Shown: piece after piece, positions 46,233 to 55,458 of the stretch
How the letters are laid out: each line of letters starts with the position of its first letter
Position numbering within the stretch: position 1 is the stretch's first letter
Origin: Marinobacter salsuginis
GTDB taxonomy: Bacteria > Pseudomonadota > Gammaproteobacteria > Pseudomonadales > Oleiphilaceae
Reading direction: 5' to 3'
Assembly: GCF_009617755.1 (NCBI RefSeq)
Contig: NZ_BGZH01000002.1
Location: 434,001-498,000 of the forward strand
Length of the DNA stretch: 64,000 nucleotides
Notes under the pieces: generated by a model
The model's input: the letters and a program-made list of their open reading frames with translations, nothing else
Told to the model about the DNA's origin: nothing
Databases searched by the model: none
Translations under genes and position numbers: made by a program

Positions 46233-48040
46233 TCCGTGGCCTCCCGCTTCTTGAGGGTTACAACGAATTCAGCGCCGGGGCCGTCCTTGCGATTGCGGCC
46301 GATCAGGCTGCCACCCAGCGCATCCACGATCTGGCGCGATATGGAAAGCCCCAGGCCCAGGCCCTGTTTGACCGACTTGGTGGTAAAAAAGGGCTCGAAG
46401 ATCTGTTCGGTGTCGCCCTGCAACCCGGGCCCATTGTCACGGACCAGACATTTCCAGCAATGTTCGGTTTCTTCTATATCGATCCGGATTTCCGGTCGCT
46501 CGCCACCCTCGACCGCCTGAACCGCATTGGCCATCAGGTTGACCATGACCTGCTCTATCCGGATCAAGTCGCCGTGGCACATCACCGGCGCCTCCGGGCG
46601 GCGCCACTGGATGTCGATCTCTGAGCTCGATTGCTGGGCTACGATGATTTTCAACGAAGCATCAATCGGTTGCCGGAGATCGACCACTGCAGGCGGGCCC
46701 TCGGATTTGCGGGCGAACACCTTGAACTGCCGGGTCAGCTCCGCCATCTTGTCACACAGGACGATGATCTCTGACAGGTTAGCATCGACCATCTCGCTTG
46801 CGCCTTTCTCAAGGAAGCGCCGGCTGTTTCGTGCGTAGGTCTGAATGGCCGTCAGAGGCTGGTTCATTTCGTGGTTGAGCCCTGCAGACATCTGTCCTAG
46901 CACCGCCAGTTTTGCCGCCTGAATCAACTCCTGCTGGGTTTCCCGAAGTTCGTTCTGGGTACGTTCACGTTCCCGAATTTCTTCCACCAGCTTGCGGTTG
47001 GAGTTCTCCAGGTCTGCGGTCCTCTCGGCCACGCTGCGCTCCAGTTGCTCGCCTCGCAAGGCAAGTTCAGCTTCGCGCCGGTAGCGTTCGCGCAGATAAA
47101 GCCAGGTCAGAAGACCACCAAAAAACAGCGCGGTACCACCAACCAGAAATCCAAGACGGGTCCAGACCACAGAGCGCGTGCTCACCATTACCTGAAGATT
47201 CCAGTCCAGTTTCGGCAGCGGCGTTCGAACGCTGAGATACTCTCTGACCTCGCCGTTTTCAAGAATATTGATGGCAGTGGAATTCTCCGACAAGCCCCAG
47301 GGCTTACCCAGGTTATCGAATTCGATCGGGTTCAGGTCGCGGTCCGGATAACGCTGACGGGAAGCCGCGTCCGGGGCCACCCCCGCATTTGAAAAGTTCC
47401 GATACAACCAATTGGGTTTGCTTGCCAGAAAACTGATACCAGCGTCATCCAGCACGACCATTTCTGCTTCCCTGAGAGAAGCAGGCCGATCCCACTGGGA
47501 TTCCAGCTCATGAACAAGAACCTTTACGGCCACCACTCCGAGAAGACGGCCCGAGTCGTCGATGACAGGATGTGAAAAGTACAGGCCGCGGACTCCCGAC
47601 ATAAGCCCCAAAGCAAAATAGATGGCCGAATCCCGATTAGACACTGCTTCTGAAAAATAGGGCCGGAAAGCGTAGTTGCTGCCGACAAAGCTGTCGGCTT
47701 GCTGATAGTTGTTGGCGGCGATGGTCAGGCCGTTTACATCCATCAGGTAAACGTCGGAGCTACCCACAATGGTGGCCATACGCTGCATCTGCTCGTTGGC
47801 TTCGAGAATAACGTCCGGATTACCCGGGTCAGTCAGTGCCCGTTCAAGCAGCGGATGCTCTGCCATCAACTCGGGGACCGGCAGATACCGGTTCAACTCA
47901 TTGGCAACCAGCTGCCGGTAACGGAACGACTCTTCCAGGCTCTCCTGCTCCACCTGCCGGTATCCGACCCAGCCTCCAAGCAGCCAGGACACAACCAGTG
48001 TGGCAACGAAAACAAGAACAGCACCGATCCGGTAGGACAT
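46229..48040 (-). CDS. dctB: Sensor histidine kinase, DctB-like
   Basis: The 603 residues have membrane helices at about 5-25 and 293-315 enclosing a double-Cache periplasmic domain (RPYFSEAVSNRDSAIYFALGLMSGVRGLYFSHPV). A coiled coil at about 320-375, HisKA with GLNHEMNQPLTAIQTYARN (His390) and a C-terminal ATPase (NLMANAVQAVEGG, DNGPGLQ, GLGLGLSISRQIV) follow. This is the C4-dicarboxylate sensor architecture. It sits downstream of the TRAP genes, as regulators of TRAP systems often do. The ligand is not necessarily a dicarboxylate. Confidence 0.92.
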   Translation of the reverse strand: MSYRIGAVLVFVATLVVSWLLGGWVGYRQVEQESLEESFRYRQLVANELNRYLPVPELMAEHPLLERALTDPGNPDVILEANEQMQRMATIVGSSDVYLMDVNGLTIAANNYQQADSFVGSNYAFRPYFSEAVSNRDSAIYFALGLMSGVRGLYFSHPVIDDSGRLLGVVAVKVLVHELESQWDRPASLREAEMVVLDDAGISFLASKPNWLYRNFSNAGVAPDAASRQRYPDRDLNPIEFDNLGKPWGLSENSTAINILENGEVREYLSVRTPLPKLDWNLQVMVSTRSVVWTRLGFLVGGTALFFGGLLTWLYLRERYRREAELALRGEQLERSVAERTADLENSNRKLVEEIRERERTQNELRETQQELIQAAKLAVLGQMSAGLNHEMNQPLTAIQTYARNSRRFLEKGASEMVDANLSEIIVLCDKMAELTRQFKVFARKSEGPPAVVDLRQPIDASLKIIVAQQSSSEIDIQWRRPEAPVMCHGDLIRIEQVMVNLMANAVQAVEGGERPEIRIDIEETEHCWKCLVRDNGPGLQGDTEQIFEPFFTTKSVKQGLGLGLSISRQIVDALGGSLIGRNRKDGPGAEFVVTLKKREATE

Positions 48041-48096
48041 AGCATCCGGTTCCTGAACAACCGCGGAAAGCCGCTAGAGTATAGGCAGGCTGAAGC

Positions 48097-48137
48097 CAGA
48101 ACAACCGTACCCTGGCTAACAGGGTACGGTTGTTCTG
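48097..48137. repeat. Perfect 17-bp inverted repeat between the TRAP permease gene and dctB
   Basis: CAGAACAACCGTACCCT (48097-48113) and its exact complement (48121-48137) enclose a 7-base loop. It lies 26 bp after the permease stop. No T-run follows on the minus strand, so it may be a rho-assisted or partial terminator, or an mRNA-stabilising hairpin that sets dctB expression below the transporter. Confidence 0.75.
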
Positions 48138-48163
48138 TTGCAGATCCTCGCAGCCATGCCTCT

Positions 48164-50353
48164 TTACACGACACCTGCCGTGGCAAGGCGAGCTTTCCGC
48201 TGTTTCTGGATGACGAAGGCCAGAACCGCCAGGGCAATACCGGTAAGGTCTGTCCAGAGCCCGCCCTCGATCATCAGTAGCGCGGCGGCAATCAGGAGGA
48301 CTCGGGTTACCCAGGAAGCAGAAACCCTCGCAAACCAGCCAAGCACACCGCCAGACAGCATGTAGACACCAAACGTTGCGGTTACCAGCGCCCTTGCGAT
48401 CTCGAACCACCCCGCTTCCATCAACAGAGCACTGTTGTAGAAGAACATGAAGGGCACGATGAAGGCTGCAATGCCAATCCGGAACGAGGCCACGGAGGTT
48501 TCCATCGCGTTGGCGCCGGAAATCCCTGCCGCAGCATAGGACGCAAGCGCAACCGGTGGCGTGATCGCCGACACCACAGCGAAGTAGAACACAAAGAAGT
48601 GAGCGGTCAGCGGCTCAATCCCCAACTGCACCAGGCCTGGAGCTACCACAGAAGCGGCAACCGCATAAGCCGCCGTGGTGGGCATTCCCATACCCAAAAG
48701 AATGGAGATGAACATGGCGAAAATCAGCGCCAGCAGCTGGCTGGTGGCAGCAACATCCAACAACAACACAGAGAAGCGTGCACCAACTCCGGTCAGGGAG
48801 ATTACGCCCACGATAACCCCGGCCGCGGCGCACACCACGATAATCTGGATTGCCATGTAGGATGCGATTTCCAACGCCTGAAGGATTTGCCGCAGGCCCA
48901 TCTTGTTGGGAGACAACCAGCTCACCACAGCGGCAGAAACGGTCGCCAGGGTACCTGCCCGGATCACCGAGTAACCCATGAACAGCGCCACGATCAATAT
49001 GATGATCGGCACGAACAGGTAGCACTGCTTCATCATGGTTTTGAGCTTCGGCAGCTCATCTTCACGCATGCCGCGCATACCTGTCTTGGCGGCCTCAAAA
49101 TCCACCATGAAGTAGACCGAGGCGAAATACAGGATCGCCGGGATAATCGCCGCAATAGCAATCTCGGTGTAGGGAATGCCGGTAATCTCAGCCATGATAA
49201 AGGCACCGGCGCCCATGATCGGTGGCATGATCTGCCCGCCAGTAGACGCAGCCGCCTCGACAGCGCCGGCAGACTGTTTGCTATAGCCCACCTTTTTCAT
49301 CAACGGAATCGTCAGTGAACCCGTAGAGACCACGTTGCCGGCACTGGTGCCGTTGATCATACCCATCAAACCGGACGCGAAGATCGAGACCTTGGCCGGG
49401 CCACCCCGGGAACGGCCAGCCGCAGCAAATGCAAAATTCACGAAGTAGTCGCCCACCTTCGAGGACTGCAGGAAGGCGGCAAAAATAATGAAGAGAATGA
49501 TGTAGGTCGAGGACACTGCGGTGGTTGGCCCGAGAATCCCGGCGTCCGTGTAGACCTGGCTGAAGAACCGCTGTACGGAAAGACCGGGGTAGCCAAGAAA
49601 ACCCGGCAGGTAAGGGCCGGCGAACACATAAGCCAGGAAAACCAGGCCAATGATCACCAGCGCCATGCCAGCAACACGCCGGGTCAGCTCCATGATCAAG
49701 GCGGTACCCGCAATAGCGGCAAAGGAAATACCTACCGGCGCGAAGGACGTACCGGTCGACATACGCATAGACGTGTTGTAGACCACCAGAAAGTAAGCGG
49801 CAACGGCCAGCGAGCAGGCGATCAGCACCAGATCGGGAACGCTGAACACCGATCGCTCGCGTTGGTGAAACCAGCTCATGACAATGCCGGCACCGGTTGC
49901 CGCCAGCAAAGGCCAGCCAAAGTGCCACACCTCAAGTTCAGCAGGGATTCGCATGGCGCCATTCTGGACCATCTGCCAGAACGAGAACGTCTGATACAAC
50001 ACATAGAGAGCCGGCAGCATGGCGCCAGCACTGATCCAGGTCGTCCACCGATGGCGGGCACCACCCTCTTCGGATGATACGAACCGGGCGCCGGCAAACA
50101 GCACGAAACCCAGTACCAGGGCGCCGGCGATGTGAACGATCCGGAACGACCAGGTCTCAAGGGGCGCTATGTTCAGGGAATACAGGTGAAAGGCTGAGTA
50201 GGCGATCGCCAGCATGGCGACAAATTTCAGCAAGCCGCCTTCGAACAGGCGACGGTTGGCTTCGACCGGCTCATCATCCACGTTGTGTGCGAGCACATGG
50301 TCCTCGCCCACTTCGATGTCCGGAAGATCTTTCGAGTTTTGTTCGGTAGTCAT
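48164..50353 (-). CDS. TRAP transporter permease, fused 4TM-12TM (DctQM type)
   Basis: The 729-residue inner-membrane protein fuses the small and large TRAP membrane subunits, the form that goes with TAXI receptors. The DctM part shows SGLMGMINGTSAGNVVSTGSLTIPLMKKVGYSKQSAGAVEAAASTGGQIMPPIMGAGAFIMAE and a later GMGMPTTAAYAVAASVVAPGLVQLGI. The N-terminal 30 residues are soluble and acidic. Transport would be driven by a sodium or proton gradient. Substrate unknown. Confidence 0.93.
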   Translation of the reverse strand: MTTEQNSKDLPDIEVGEDHVLAHNVDDEPVEANRRLFEGGLLKFVAMLAIAYSAFHLYSLNIAPLETWSFRIVHIAGALVLGFVLFAGARFVSSEEGGARHRWTTWISAGAMLPALYVLYQTFSFWQMVQNGAMRIPAELEVWHFGWPLLAATGAGIVMSWFHQRERSVFSVPDLVLIACSLAVAAYFLVVYNTSMRMSTGTSFAPVGISFAAIAGTALIMELTRRVAGMALVIIGLVFLAYVFAGPYLPGFLGYPGLSVQRFFSQVYTDAGILGPTTAVSSTYIILFIIFAAFLQSSKVGDYFVNFAFAAAGRSRGGPAKVSIFASGLMGMINGTSAGNVVSTGSLTIPLMKKVGYSKQSAGAVEAAASTGGQIMPPIMGAGAFIMAEITGIPYTEIAIAAIIPAILYFASVYFMVDFEAAKTGMRGMREDELPKLKTMMKQCYLFVPIIILIVALFMGYSVIRAGTLATVSAAVVSWLSPNKMGLRQILQALEIASYMAIQIIVVCAAAGVIVGVISLTGVGARFSVLLLDVAATSQLLALIFAMFISILLGMGMPTTAAYAVAASVVAPGLVQLGIEPLTAHFFVFYFAVVSAITPPVALASYAAAGISGANAMETSVASFRIGIAAFIVPFMFFYNSALLMEAGWFEIARALVTATFGVYMLSGGVLGWFARVSASWVTRVLLIAAALLMIEGGLWTDLTGIALAVLAFVIQKQRKARLATAGVV

Positions 50354-50406
50354 GACACACCCTGCTTGCAGGCAAATCGGGACCAGAACCCTGCTGGTCT
50401 TAATTT

Positions 50407-50433
50407 GCGGGGGGCCGCCAGGCCGCCCCCCGC
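50407..50433 (-). terminator. GC-rich stem-loop between the TAXI receptor and permease genes
   Basis: GCGGGGGGC pairs perfectly with GCCCCCCGC over a 9-base loop, 10 bp after the receptor stop. Without a T-run it probably acts as an mRNA end stabiliser or partial terminator, giving more receptor than permease, as is common in binding-protein operons. Confidence 0.6.
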
Positions 50434-50443
50434 CTGAGCACTG

Positions 50444-51421
50444 TTACTTGATCTTGCTGTCTTCGATCGGGTAACCGTTCTCGTTAAACCAACGTGCCGC
50501 GCCCGGGTGCCAGGGCAGAACGTTGTTCTTTGTGTAGTTCTCGGGAACCGAATTGCGGGCCGCCTTGTGGATGGAAACCATCTTGTCATTGTTCTCCATG
50601 GTCAGCTTGGTGATCTCATACACGAAGCTTTCGGACACATCACAGTTAACCATCGCGAAGTTCCACATGGACACCACGCGGGAAGGTGCATCCAGGGACT
50701 GGTAGGTGGACGCAGGGATGATGAATTCGGAGACCGGGAAGTTATTGATGATGGTTTCTGCCTCGGCATCGGTCATACCGATGATATTCACATCAGTCTG
50801 GACTTCCAGCTGGCTGACCGCCGGAATAGGGATACCTGCCGCGAAAGCCACCACGTCAATCAGGCCATCCTGGAGCTGACCACCCAGATCGGACCAGCTG
50901 CCGTTACGGCGCTCAAAGTTCACACCCAGGGTTTCCATCATGCGCGGGAAGTAGGTATCGGAGGTGGAACCCGCCGGTCCGAAGCCTATGGTCGCGCCAT
51001 CCGGTATATCAGCAATGGAGGTGATGCCGGAGCTGGAGAGCGCGGTTACCGAGAACGGCGTCTCGTACATCGGGAACATGGCGCAGACATTGTCCATCAT
51101 CATACCCGGAGCCAGCGGGCTATTACCCTCCATGGACTCACGGGCGGGACCCATGGTGGTCAGGCCGAATTTGAGGTCGCCGGTATGCACGAGCGCCATG
51201 TTCTGCACTGGACCGCCGGTGATTTCTGCGCCACCGGAGACGCCCAGGTTTTCAGCCACAAAGTTGGCCCAACCGGAACCATAGGCAAAGTAGGTCCCAC
51301 CCTGGCTGGCAGTACCAACGGTGAAGTTGGTGGGCCAGTCTGAACGGTCCTGGGCTGCTGCGGGGGTTGCGACGGCGAAGGTGGAGGCGAATGCTACCGC
51401 CATTACGGCTTGGGTTTTCAT
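50444..51421 (-). CDS. TAXI-family TRAP solute-binding protein
   Basis: Periplasmic receptor of 325 residues with a clear signal peptide (cleavage probably after TPAAAQ or PAAA). The TAXI fold is recognised from FTVGTASQGGTYFAYGSGWANFVAENL, GGPVQNMALVHTGDLKFGL, PDGATIGFGPAGSTSDTYFPRMMETLG and a binding-lip segment DLGGQLQDGLIDVVAFAAGIPIPAVSQLE. GGGAG precedes the ATG by eight bases. TAXI systems import glutamate, oxoglutarate or unknown carboxylates; none can be chosen here. Confidence 0.93.
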   Translation of the reverse strand: MKTQAVMAVAFASTFAVATPAAAQDRSDWPTNFTVGTASQGGTYFAYGSGWANFVAENLGVSGGAEITGGPVQNMALVHTGDLKFGLTTMGPARESMEGNSPLAPGMMMDNVCAMFPMYETPFSVTALSSSGITSIADIPDGATIGFGPAGSTSDTYFPRMMETLGVNFERRNGSWSDLGGQLQDGLIDVVAFAAGIPIPAVSQLEVQTDVNIIGMTDAEAETIINNFPVSEFIIPASTYQSLDAPSRVVSMWNFAMVNCDVSESFVYEITKLTMENNDKMVSIHKAARNSVPENYTKNNVLPWHPGAARWFNENGYPIEDSKIK

Positions 51422-51494
51422 AGAGAATGCTCCCGTTTCATTTTGTTTGTTGGGTGCTCAACGAAGCTATGTTACCTCGGTGGGTATTCCCAAG

Positions 51495-51510
51495 AGCAAG
51501 GAGCAGACCA
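51495..51510 (-). promoter_or_regulatory. Sigma-54 (-24/-12) promoter of the TRAP genes
   Basis: On the minus strand TGGTCTGCTCCTTGCT keeps the invariant GG and GC ten bases apart and the TTGCT of the -12 box. The transcript would start about 60 bases before the receptor ATG. Confidence 0.65.
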
Positions 51511-51572
51511 GTTCCGAATTAATTATTTAAAACAGAGCATTAGTGAATTCAGGAGAGGATTCAGGGCTGAAA

Positions 51573-51611
51573 ATGGGTGGATATCCACCCATCAGCAAGA
51601 GCCAATGGGTG
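51573..51611. promoter_or_regulatory. Candidate upstream activator site for the DctD-like regulator
   Basis: ATGGGTGGATATCCACCCAT (51573-51592) is a perfect 20-bp palindrome centred about 100 bp upstream of the predicted start of transcription. A further half-site ATGGGTG lies at 51605-51611. Position and symmetry fit an NtrC-family enhancer. Confidence 0.55.
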
Positions 51612-51655
51612 AAGACCAACACGTTCCACGGCATCGGGGCAGCACAAGCGCAGGG

Positions 51656-52081
51656 TTACCAGCGTCCCTGCAAGGTTGCCACGATACGCCGGCTTCCGGC
51701 CCGGTCCCGGTGCTCGCAGAGGTAAAGCCCCTGCCAGGTTCCCAGGGCCAGATGACCATGACTGACCGGCAGGGTCAGGGAGGGACCGATCAGTATGCTT
51801 TTGATATGGGCCGGCATATCGTCCGGCCCTTCCATCACATGCTCATAATGCGGCGCATTCTCCGGAACCATGACATTGAAATGGCGCTCCAGATCGCCTC
51901 GTACATCCGGGTCCGCATTTTCATTCACCGCCAGGGAGGCCGACGTGTGCTGGATGAAAAGGTGCAGTAGCCCAACCTCGCAGTTGGTCATATCCGGCGC
52001 CTGGGCCACGATTTCATTGGTTACCAGATGAAAGCCCCTGGGCAGAGGCGCCAATTCGATCAACGACTGATCCCAGATCAT
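51656..52081 (-). CDS. YjbQ/UPF0047 family protein
   Basis: The 141 residues show the complete family pattern: RGFHLVTNEI, LLHLFIQHTSASLAVNENADPDVRGDLE, HYEHVMEGPDDMPAHIKSILIGPSLTLPVSHGHLALGTWQGLYLCEHRD. Some members have weak thiamine-phosphate synthase activity; the real role is unclear. Last gene of the operon that includes rimK, 14 bp after the AstE-like gene. Confidence 0.9.
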   Translation of the reverse strand: MIWDQSLIELAPLPRGFHLVTNEIVAQAPDMTNCEVGLLHLFIQHTSASLAVNENADPDVRGDLERHFNVMVPENAPHYEHVMEGPDDMPAHIKSILIGPSLTLPVSHGHLALGTWQGLYLCEHRDRAGSRRIVATLQGRW

Positions 52082-52095
52082 GGTGACCCTCCTTT

Positions 52096-53160
52096 CTATT
52101 TCTGGCGATCATCCCAGGGGTGCACCGGAACCACGTCATCACCGACATCGCCTTCGTAGCTGCTACGAAAATAATCCATGGCCTTTTCCGCCTCGCTCAG
52201 CTCGTCAAACCGGGCAACGTGATAAATGGCCTCGCCCTCGTTCACCAGTGGCAGGTTGTTGACGCAGATGACGATACCCGAGCAAGGCGACACCACTGCG
52301 GTTTCCGATTCGCCGAAGGGGTCCGCCACCATCGCCAGCCTCTGGCCTTTGCGCACCTTCTGGCCCAACCGGGCAACCGGCCGCATGATGCCGTCGATAT
52401 CTGCCCGCACCCATTGGGAGTTGGCAGCGGTTTCAGACCGTTTTCTCGGTGCCCTGGGCCCTTTTTTCGCCGGAATCATTTCCAGCTCACGCATGACCCG
52501 GATCACGCCTTTCACACCGCTGCCAATCACGACATCATCAAAGCGCAGCGCCTCGCCCCCCTCAAAGGTGATCACCGGAATATCCTGTGAATCGGCGTAC
52601 GCACGAAGACTGCCCTCGCGCAGCCCGGAATTGATAATGATCGGTGCACCAAAAGCCTCGGCCATCCGCACAGTTTCCGAGTTCTTCAGCTCGGCACGAA
52701 TTTGTGGCAGGTTGAACCGGTGGATCGCTCCGGTGTGTAAGTCGATGATGTGGGTTACCCGCTCCATGATCTGGGTGCGCAGCAGATAGGCAATGCGCCC
52801 GCCCAGAGACCCGGTCTCGCTGCCAGGGAAACAGCGGTTCAGATCCCTCCGGTCTGGCAGGTAACGGGTGCGTTGCACGAATCCAAAAATATTGACGATT
52901 GGCACCGCAACCAGGGTACCGCGAAGATGCCTCAGTGCCGAATTGGTAAGCACCCGGCGGACGATTTCGACGCCATTGATCTCATCGCCATGAATTGCGC
53001 CGCACACCATCAGTACCGGACCGTTCCGGCGGCCGTGCACCACTTCCACCGGAATATGTAGGGGAGTGTGGGTATAGAGCTTAGCCACCGGCACTTCCAC
53101 GGTTTGACGGGTCCCGGCCTTAATCTCGGTGCCTGCAATTTCAAAGGGCGCTCGGGCCAT
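52096..53160 (-). CDS. Succinylglutamate desuccinylase/aspartoacylase family zinc hydrolase
   Basis: The 354 residues have zinc-carboxypeptidase-like motifs: MVCGAIHGDEINGVEIV (His and Glu ligands), DRRDLNRCFPG and IIDLHTGAIHRFNLPQIRA (second His). A C-terminal barrel-sandwich domain follows (ADIDGIMRPVARLGQKVRKGQRLAMVADPFGE). No other ast genes are near, so arginine catabolism is unlikely. Adjacent rimK (3 bp) suggests it trims an acyl or peptide bond on a RimK product; that is inference. Confidence 0.85.
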   Translation of the reverse strand: MARAPFEIAGTEIKAGTRQTVEVPVAKLYTHTPLHIPVEVVHGRRNGPVLMVCGAIHGDEINGVEIVRRVLTNSALRHLRGTLVAVPIVNIFGFVQRTRYLPDRRDLNRCFPGSETGSLGGRIAYLLRTQIMERVTHIIDLHTGAIHRFNLPQIRAELKNSETVRMAEAFGAPIIINSGLREGSLRAYADSQDIPVITFEGGEALRFDDVVIGSGVKGVIRVMRELEMIPAKKGPRAPRKRSETAANSQWVRADIDGIMRPVARLGQKVRKGQRLAMVADPFGESETAVVSPCSGIVICVNNLPLVNEGEAIYHVARFDELSEAEKAMDYFRSSYEGDVGDDVVPVHPWDDRQK

Positions 53161-53163
53161 CGG

Positions 53164-54072
53164 TCAGCCTCTCCCGCCCTTGGTGCCCGTTTTCCAGGGC
53201 TTCTGATTTTTCTCGGTCCAGTTGATGATCATGCCCGCCACGTTCTTGCCGGTAGCATTCTCGATACCTTCCAGTCCCGGCGATGAGTTCACCTCCATTA
53301 CCAGCGGCCCCCTGCTGGAGCGCAGAAGGTCCACACCGGCAACGTTCAGCCCCATGGCTTTGGCGGCTTTGATCGCAGTACTACGTTCCTGCGGGGTAAT
53401 GCGAATGAGTGAAGCGGTGCCTCCCCGGTGAAGATTGGACCTGAACTCGCCCTCAGCCCCCTGACGTTTCATGGCGGCAATCACTTTGTCGCCAATTACG
53501 AAGCACCGGATATCAGCGCCGCCCGCTTCCTTGATGAATTCCTGCACCAGGATATCCGCCTTCAGGCCCATGAAAGCCTCGATCACACTTTCCGCAGCCT
53601 TGCGGGTTTCTGCAAGCACCACACCGATGCCCTGGGTGCCTTGCAACAGCTTGATCACCACCGGCGCCCCGCCCACCATCTGTAGCAACTCAGGAACGTT
53701 GTCCGGCTTGTTCGCGAAACCGGTAATCGGCATACCCACACCCTTCCGGGCCAGCAGTTGCAGCGAGCGCAGCTTGTCCCGGGACCGGCTGATGGCCACG
53801 GATTCATTCACCGGGAACACGCCCATCATCTCGAACTGGCGCAATACCGCCGTGCCGTAGAAGGTCACCGATGCACCGATACGGGGGATCACCACGTCAA
53901 AATCCTCCAGAACCTCCTCGTGATAGTGGATCTGGGGATTGGCAGAGGTGATATTCATCGAACAGTGAAGGCAGTCGATGACCTTCACCTCATGGCCACG
54001 ATTGATGCCCTCCTCCACCAGACGACGGGTCGAGTAGAGGTGACGATTTCGCGACAGTACCGCAATTTTCAT
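53164..54072 (-). CDS. rimK: RimK-type alpha-L-glutamate ligase (ATP-grasp)
   Basis: The 302 residues match Rim[58 protein letters not shown]-grasp loop [18 protein letters not shown] and metal-binding [14 protein letters not shown]. In E. coli RimK adds glutamates to ribosomal protein bS6 and can make poly-glutamate. It overlaps the RimB-like protease gene by 4 bp. The C-terminal tail ([18 protein letters not shown]) is basic. Confidence 0.93.
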   Translation of the reverse strand: MKIAVLSRNRHLYSTRRLVEEGINRGHEVKVIDCLHCSMNITSANPQIHYHEEVLEDFDVVIPRIGASVTFYGTAVLRQFEMMGVFPVNESVAISRSRDKLRSLQLLARKGVGMPITGFANKPDNVPELLQMVGGAPVVIKLLQGTQGIGVVLAETRKAAESVIEAFMGLKADILVQEFIKEAGGADIRCFVIGDKVIAAMKRQGAEGEFRSNLHRGGTASLIRITPQERSTAIKAAKAMGLNVAGVDLLRSSRGPLVMEVNSSPGLEGIENATGKNVAGMIINWTEKNQKPWKTGTKGGRG

Positions 54073-54566
54073 TTTTCAGTCCTTAGGGCCGGTTCGCCGG
54101 CAAGATAGGAAGCTTCGGGATAGATCACTGAGCGCCCTGACATGGCAGTGCGGCCCAACAACATCCGGAACCGCATGGAATCCCGGTTGGTCAACGTCAT
54201 TTCAATGGGCCATTGCTGGCCGCCAATCAGCAGCGTGGTTTCGATAACCAGGCGCATTTCCTTATGGCCACCGGAGTCGGAAACGTTCCGCTCGTCCAGT
54301 ACCTTGGCATCGCACTCGACAACCTGATGCAAATCGTTTTGCACCGGATGCACCCAGAAGCGTACGCGACGTTCACCATTTTCTGTGTAGGGCTCGGTCC
54401 GGAATGTGTGGAGGCAGGAAGTTCGAGCTCCCGTGTCGATTTTCGCCTTGATACGGCTGATATCCAGATCCGGCAACGCCACCCATTCACGCCAGCCAAG
54501 ACTCATCTTGTTCTCGGCTGGGGTTGGCGGGATGGTTTTGATAACTTCAGCTGTCTTTGTCGACAT
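54069..54566 (-). CDS. RimB-like retropepsin-fold ATP-dependent zinc protease family protein
   Basis: The 165 residues carry the aspartyl-protease-like motif [15 protein letters not shown] and the second lobe LLGRTAMSG. These define the family named after the Pseudomonas RimB, a protease partner of RimK. The ATG at 54566 has AAGGA eight bases upstream and overlaps mscS by 20 bp; an earlier in-frame start would add a meaningless 46-residue tail that mirrors mscS. It overlaps rimK by 4 bp. Confidence 0.85.
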   Translation of the reverse strand: MSTKTAEVIKTIPPTPAENKMSLGWREWVALPDLDISRIKAKIDTGARTSCLHTFRTEPYTENGERRVRFWVHPVQNDLHQVVECDAKVLDERNVSDSGGHKEMRLVIETTLLIGGQQWPIEMTLTNRDSMRFRMLLGRTAMSGRSVIYPEASYLAGEPALRTEK

Positions 54567-55434
54567 CCGGGAGATCCTTTTCAGTGATTTTTTCCGGCCC
54601 CAACAGCTGAACACGGAACGGCTCTGAATGGCTACCCGCATACACGCTGGTATGCGGGAACGGAATTTCAATGCCTTCCCGATCCAGGGTTTTCTTGATC
54701 GCAACCATCATACCGCTTCGCCCCTCAAGCACCTTTTCCTTGGGCACCCAATACGAGAACTGCAAATCCACAGAGGAGGGGCCAAACGCTGTTACCAGCG
54801 TGAACGGCTTGGGCTCTTCGAGACAGACCGGGTTCTTTTCCGCAAGGTCCAGCAGCAGGCTTTCTACACGTTCTACATCTTCAGCGTAGGCAATTCCCAC
54901 GGTCAGGTCGAGCCGGCGGATTGGAAACCGGGAACGATTGACAACCCGGGTTTTGATCAGGGTTTCGTTCGGAATCCGAACGTACAGGTTGTCTGGAGTG
55001 CGCAATTTCACGCTGAGCATATCGATTGCGACTACCTCGCCGATGGTGGCATCTACCTCAATGAAGTCACCGATTTCGAAGGGTTTTTCCACCAGCAGAA
55101 ACAAGCCGCTGATCATGTTCGAGGCGGAGGTCTGGGAGGCAAAGCCGATGGCAACGGTCAGGATACCGGCGGCTCCAAGCACCACATCCAGGGAGAACCC
55201 GGCCTCCCGCAGTGCCGCCACGAAAAACAAGAGAACGATGACATAGAACACCAGCCGCCGGACCATGACAGTATGGTGGCGGGAGGTGCGCTGGGCCATG
55301 AAACGGCCAACGCTGCGGGCGGCCAGGGAACCGAGAAACAGCCCGAGCACGACAAGAAAAGCGGAACTGATCCACTGCCCCCAGGCGATGTCGGTAAACA
55401 CCTTCATCACACCGGTCTCTATTGTTTCGAGCAA
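54547..55434 (-). CDS. Small-conductance mechanosensitive channel (MscS family)
   Basis: The 295 residues have about three membrane helices, the pore helix pattern VLGAAGILTVAIGFASQTSASNMISGLFLLVEKPFEIGD, and the cytoplasmic vestibule (VEVDATIGEVVAIDMLSVKLRTPDNLYVRIPNETL). It gates under membrane tension in hypo-osmotic shock. A TTG start at 55434 is chosen for its strong AGGGAG eight bases upstream; an ATG nine codons later is the alternative. Confidence 0.9.
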   Translation of the reverse strand: MLETIETGVMKVFTDIAWGQWISSAFLVVLGLFLGSLAARSVGRFMAQRTSRHHTVMVRRLVFYVIVLLFFVAALREAGFSLDVVLGAAGILTVAIGFASQTSASNMISGLFLLVEKPFEIGDFIEVDATIGEVVAIDMLSVKLRTPDNLYVRIPNETLIKTRVVNRSRFPIRRLDLTVGIAYAEDVERVESLLLDLAEKNPVCLEEPKPFTLVTAFGPSSVDLQFSYWVPKEKVLEGRSGMMVAIKKTLDREGIEIPFPHTSVYAGSHSEPFRVQLLGPEKITEKDLPDVDKDS

Positions 55435-55458
55435 AGCGTTGACTCCCTCTGGTCCATT

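Noticed and set aside
45522..46520. A 332-codon rightward open frame opposite dctD and dctB
   Set aside because: It crosses the dctD-dctB junction antisense to catalytic motifs in both genes.
52096..53160. Assignment as astE of the arginine succinyltransferase pathway
   Set aside because: No astCADB genes nearby and a fused barrel-sandwich domain; only the family name is supported.
54567..54704. N-terminal extension of the RimB-like protease
   Set aside because: The added residues are an out-of-frame reading of mscS; the ATG at 54566 has AAGGA upstream.
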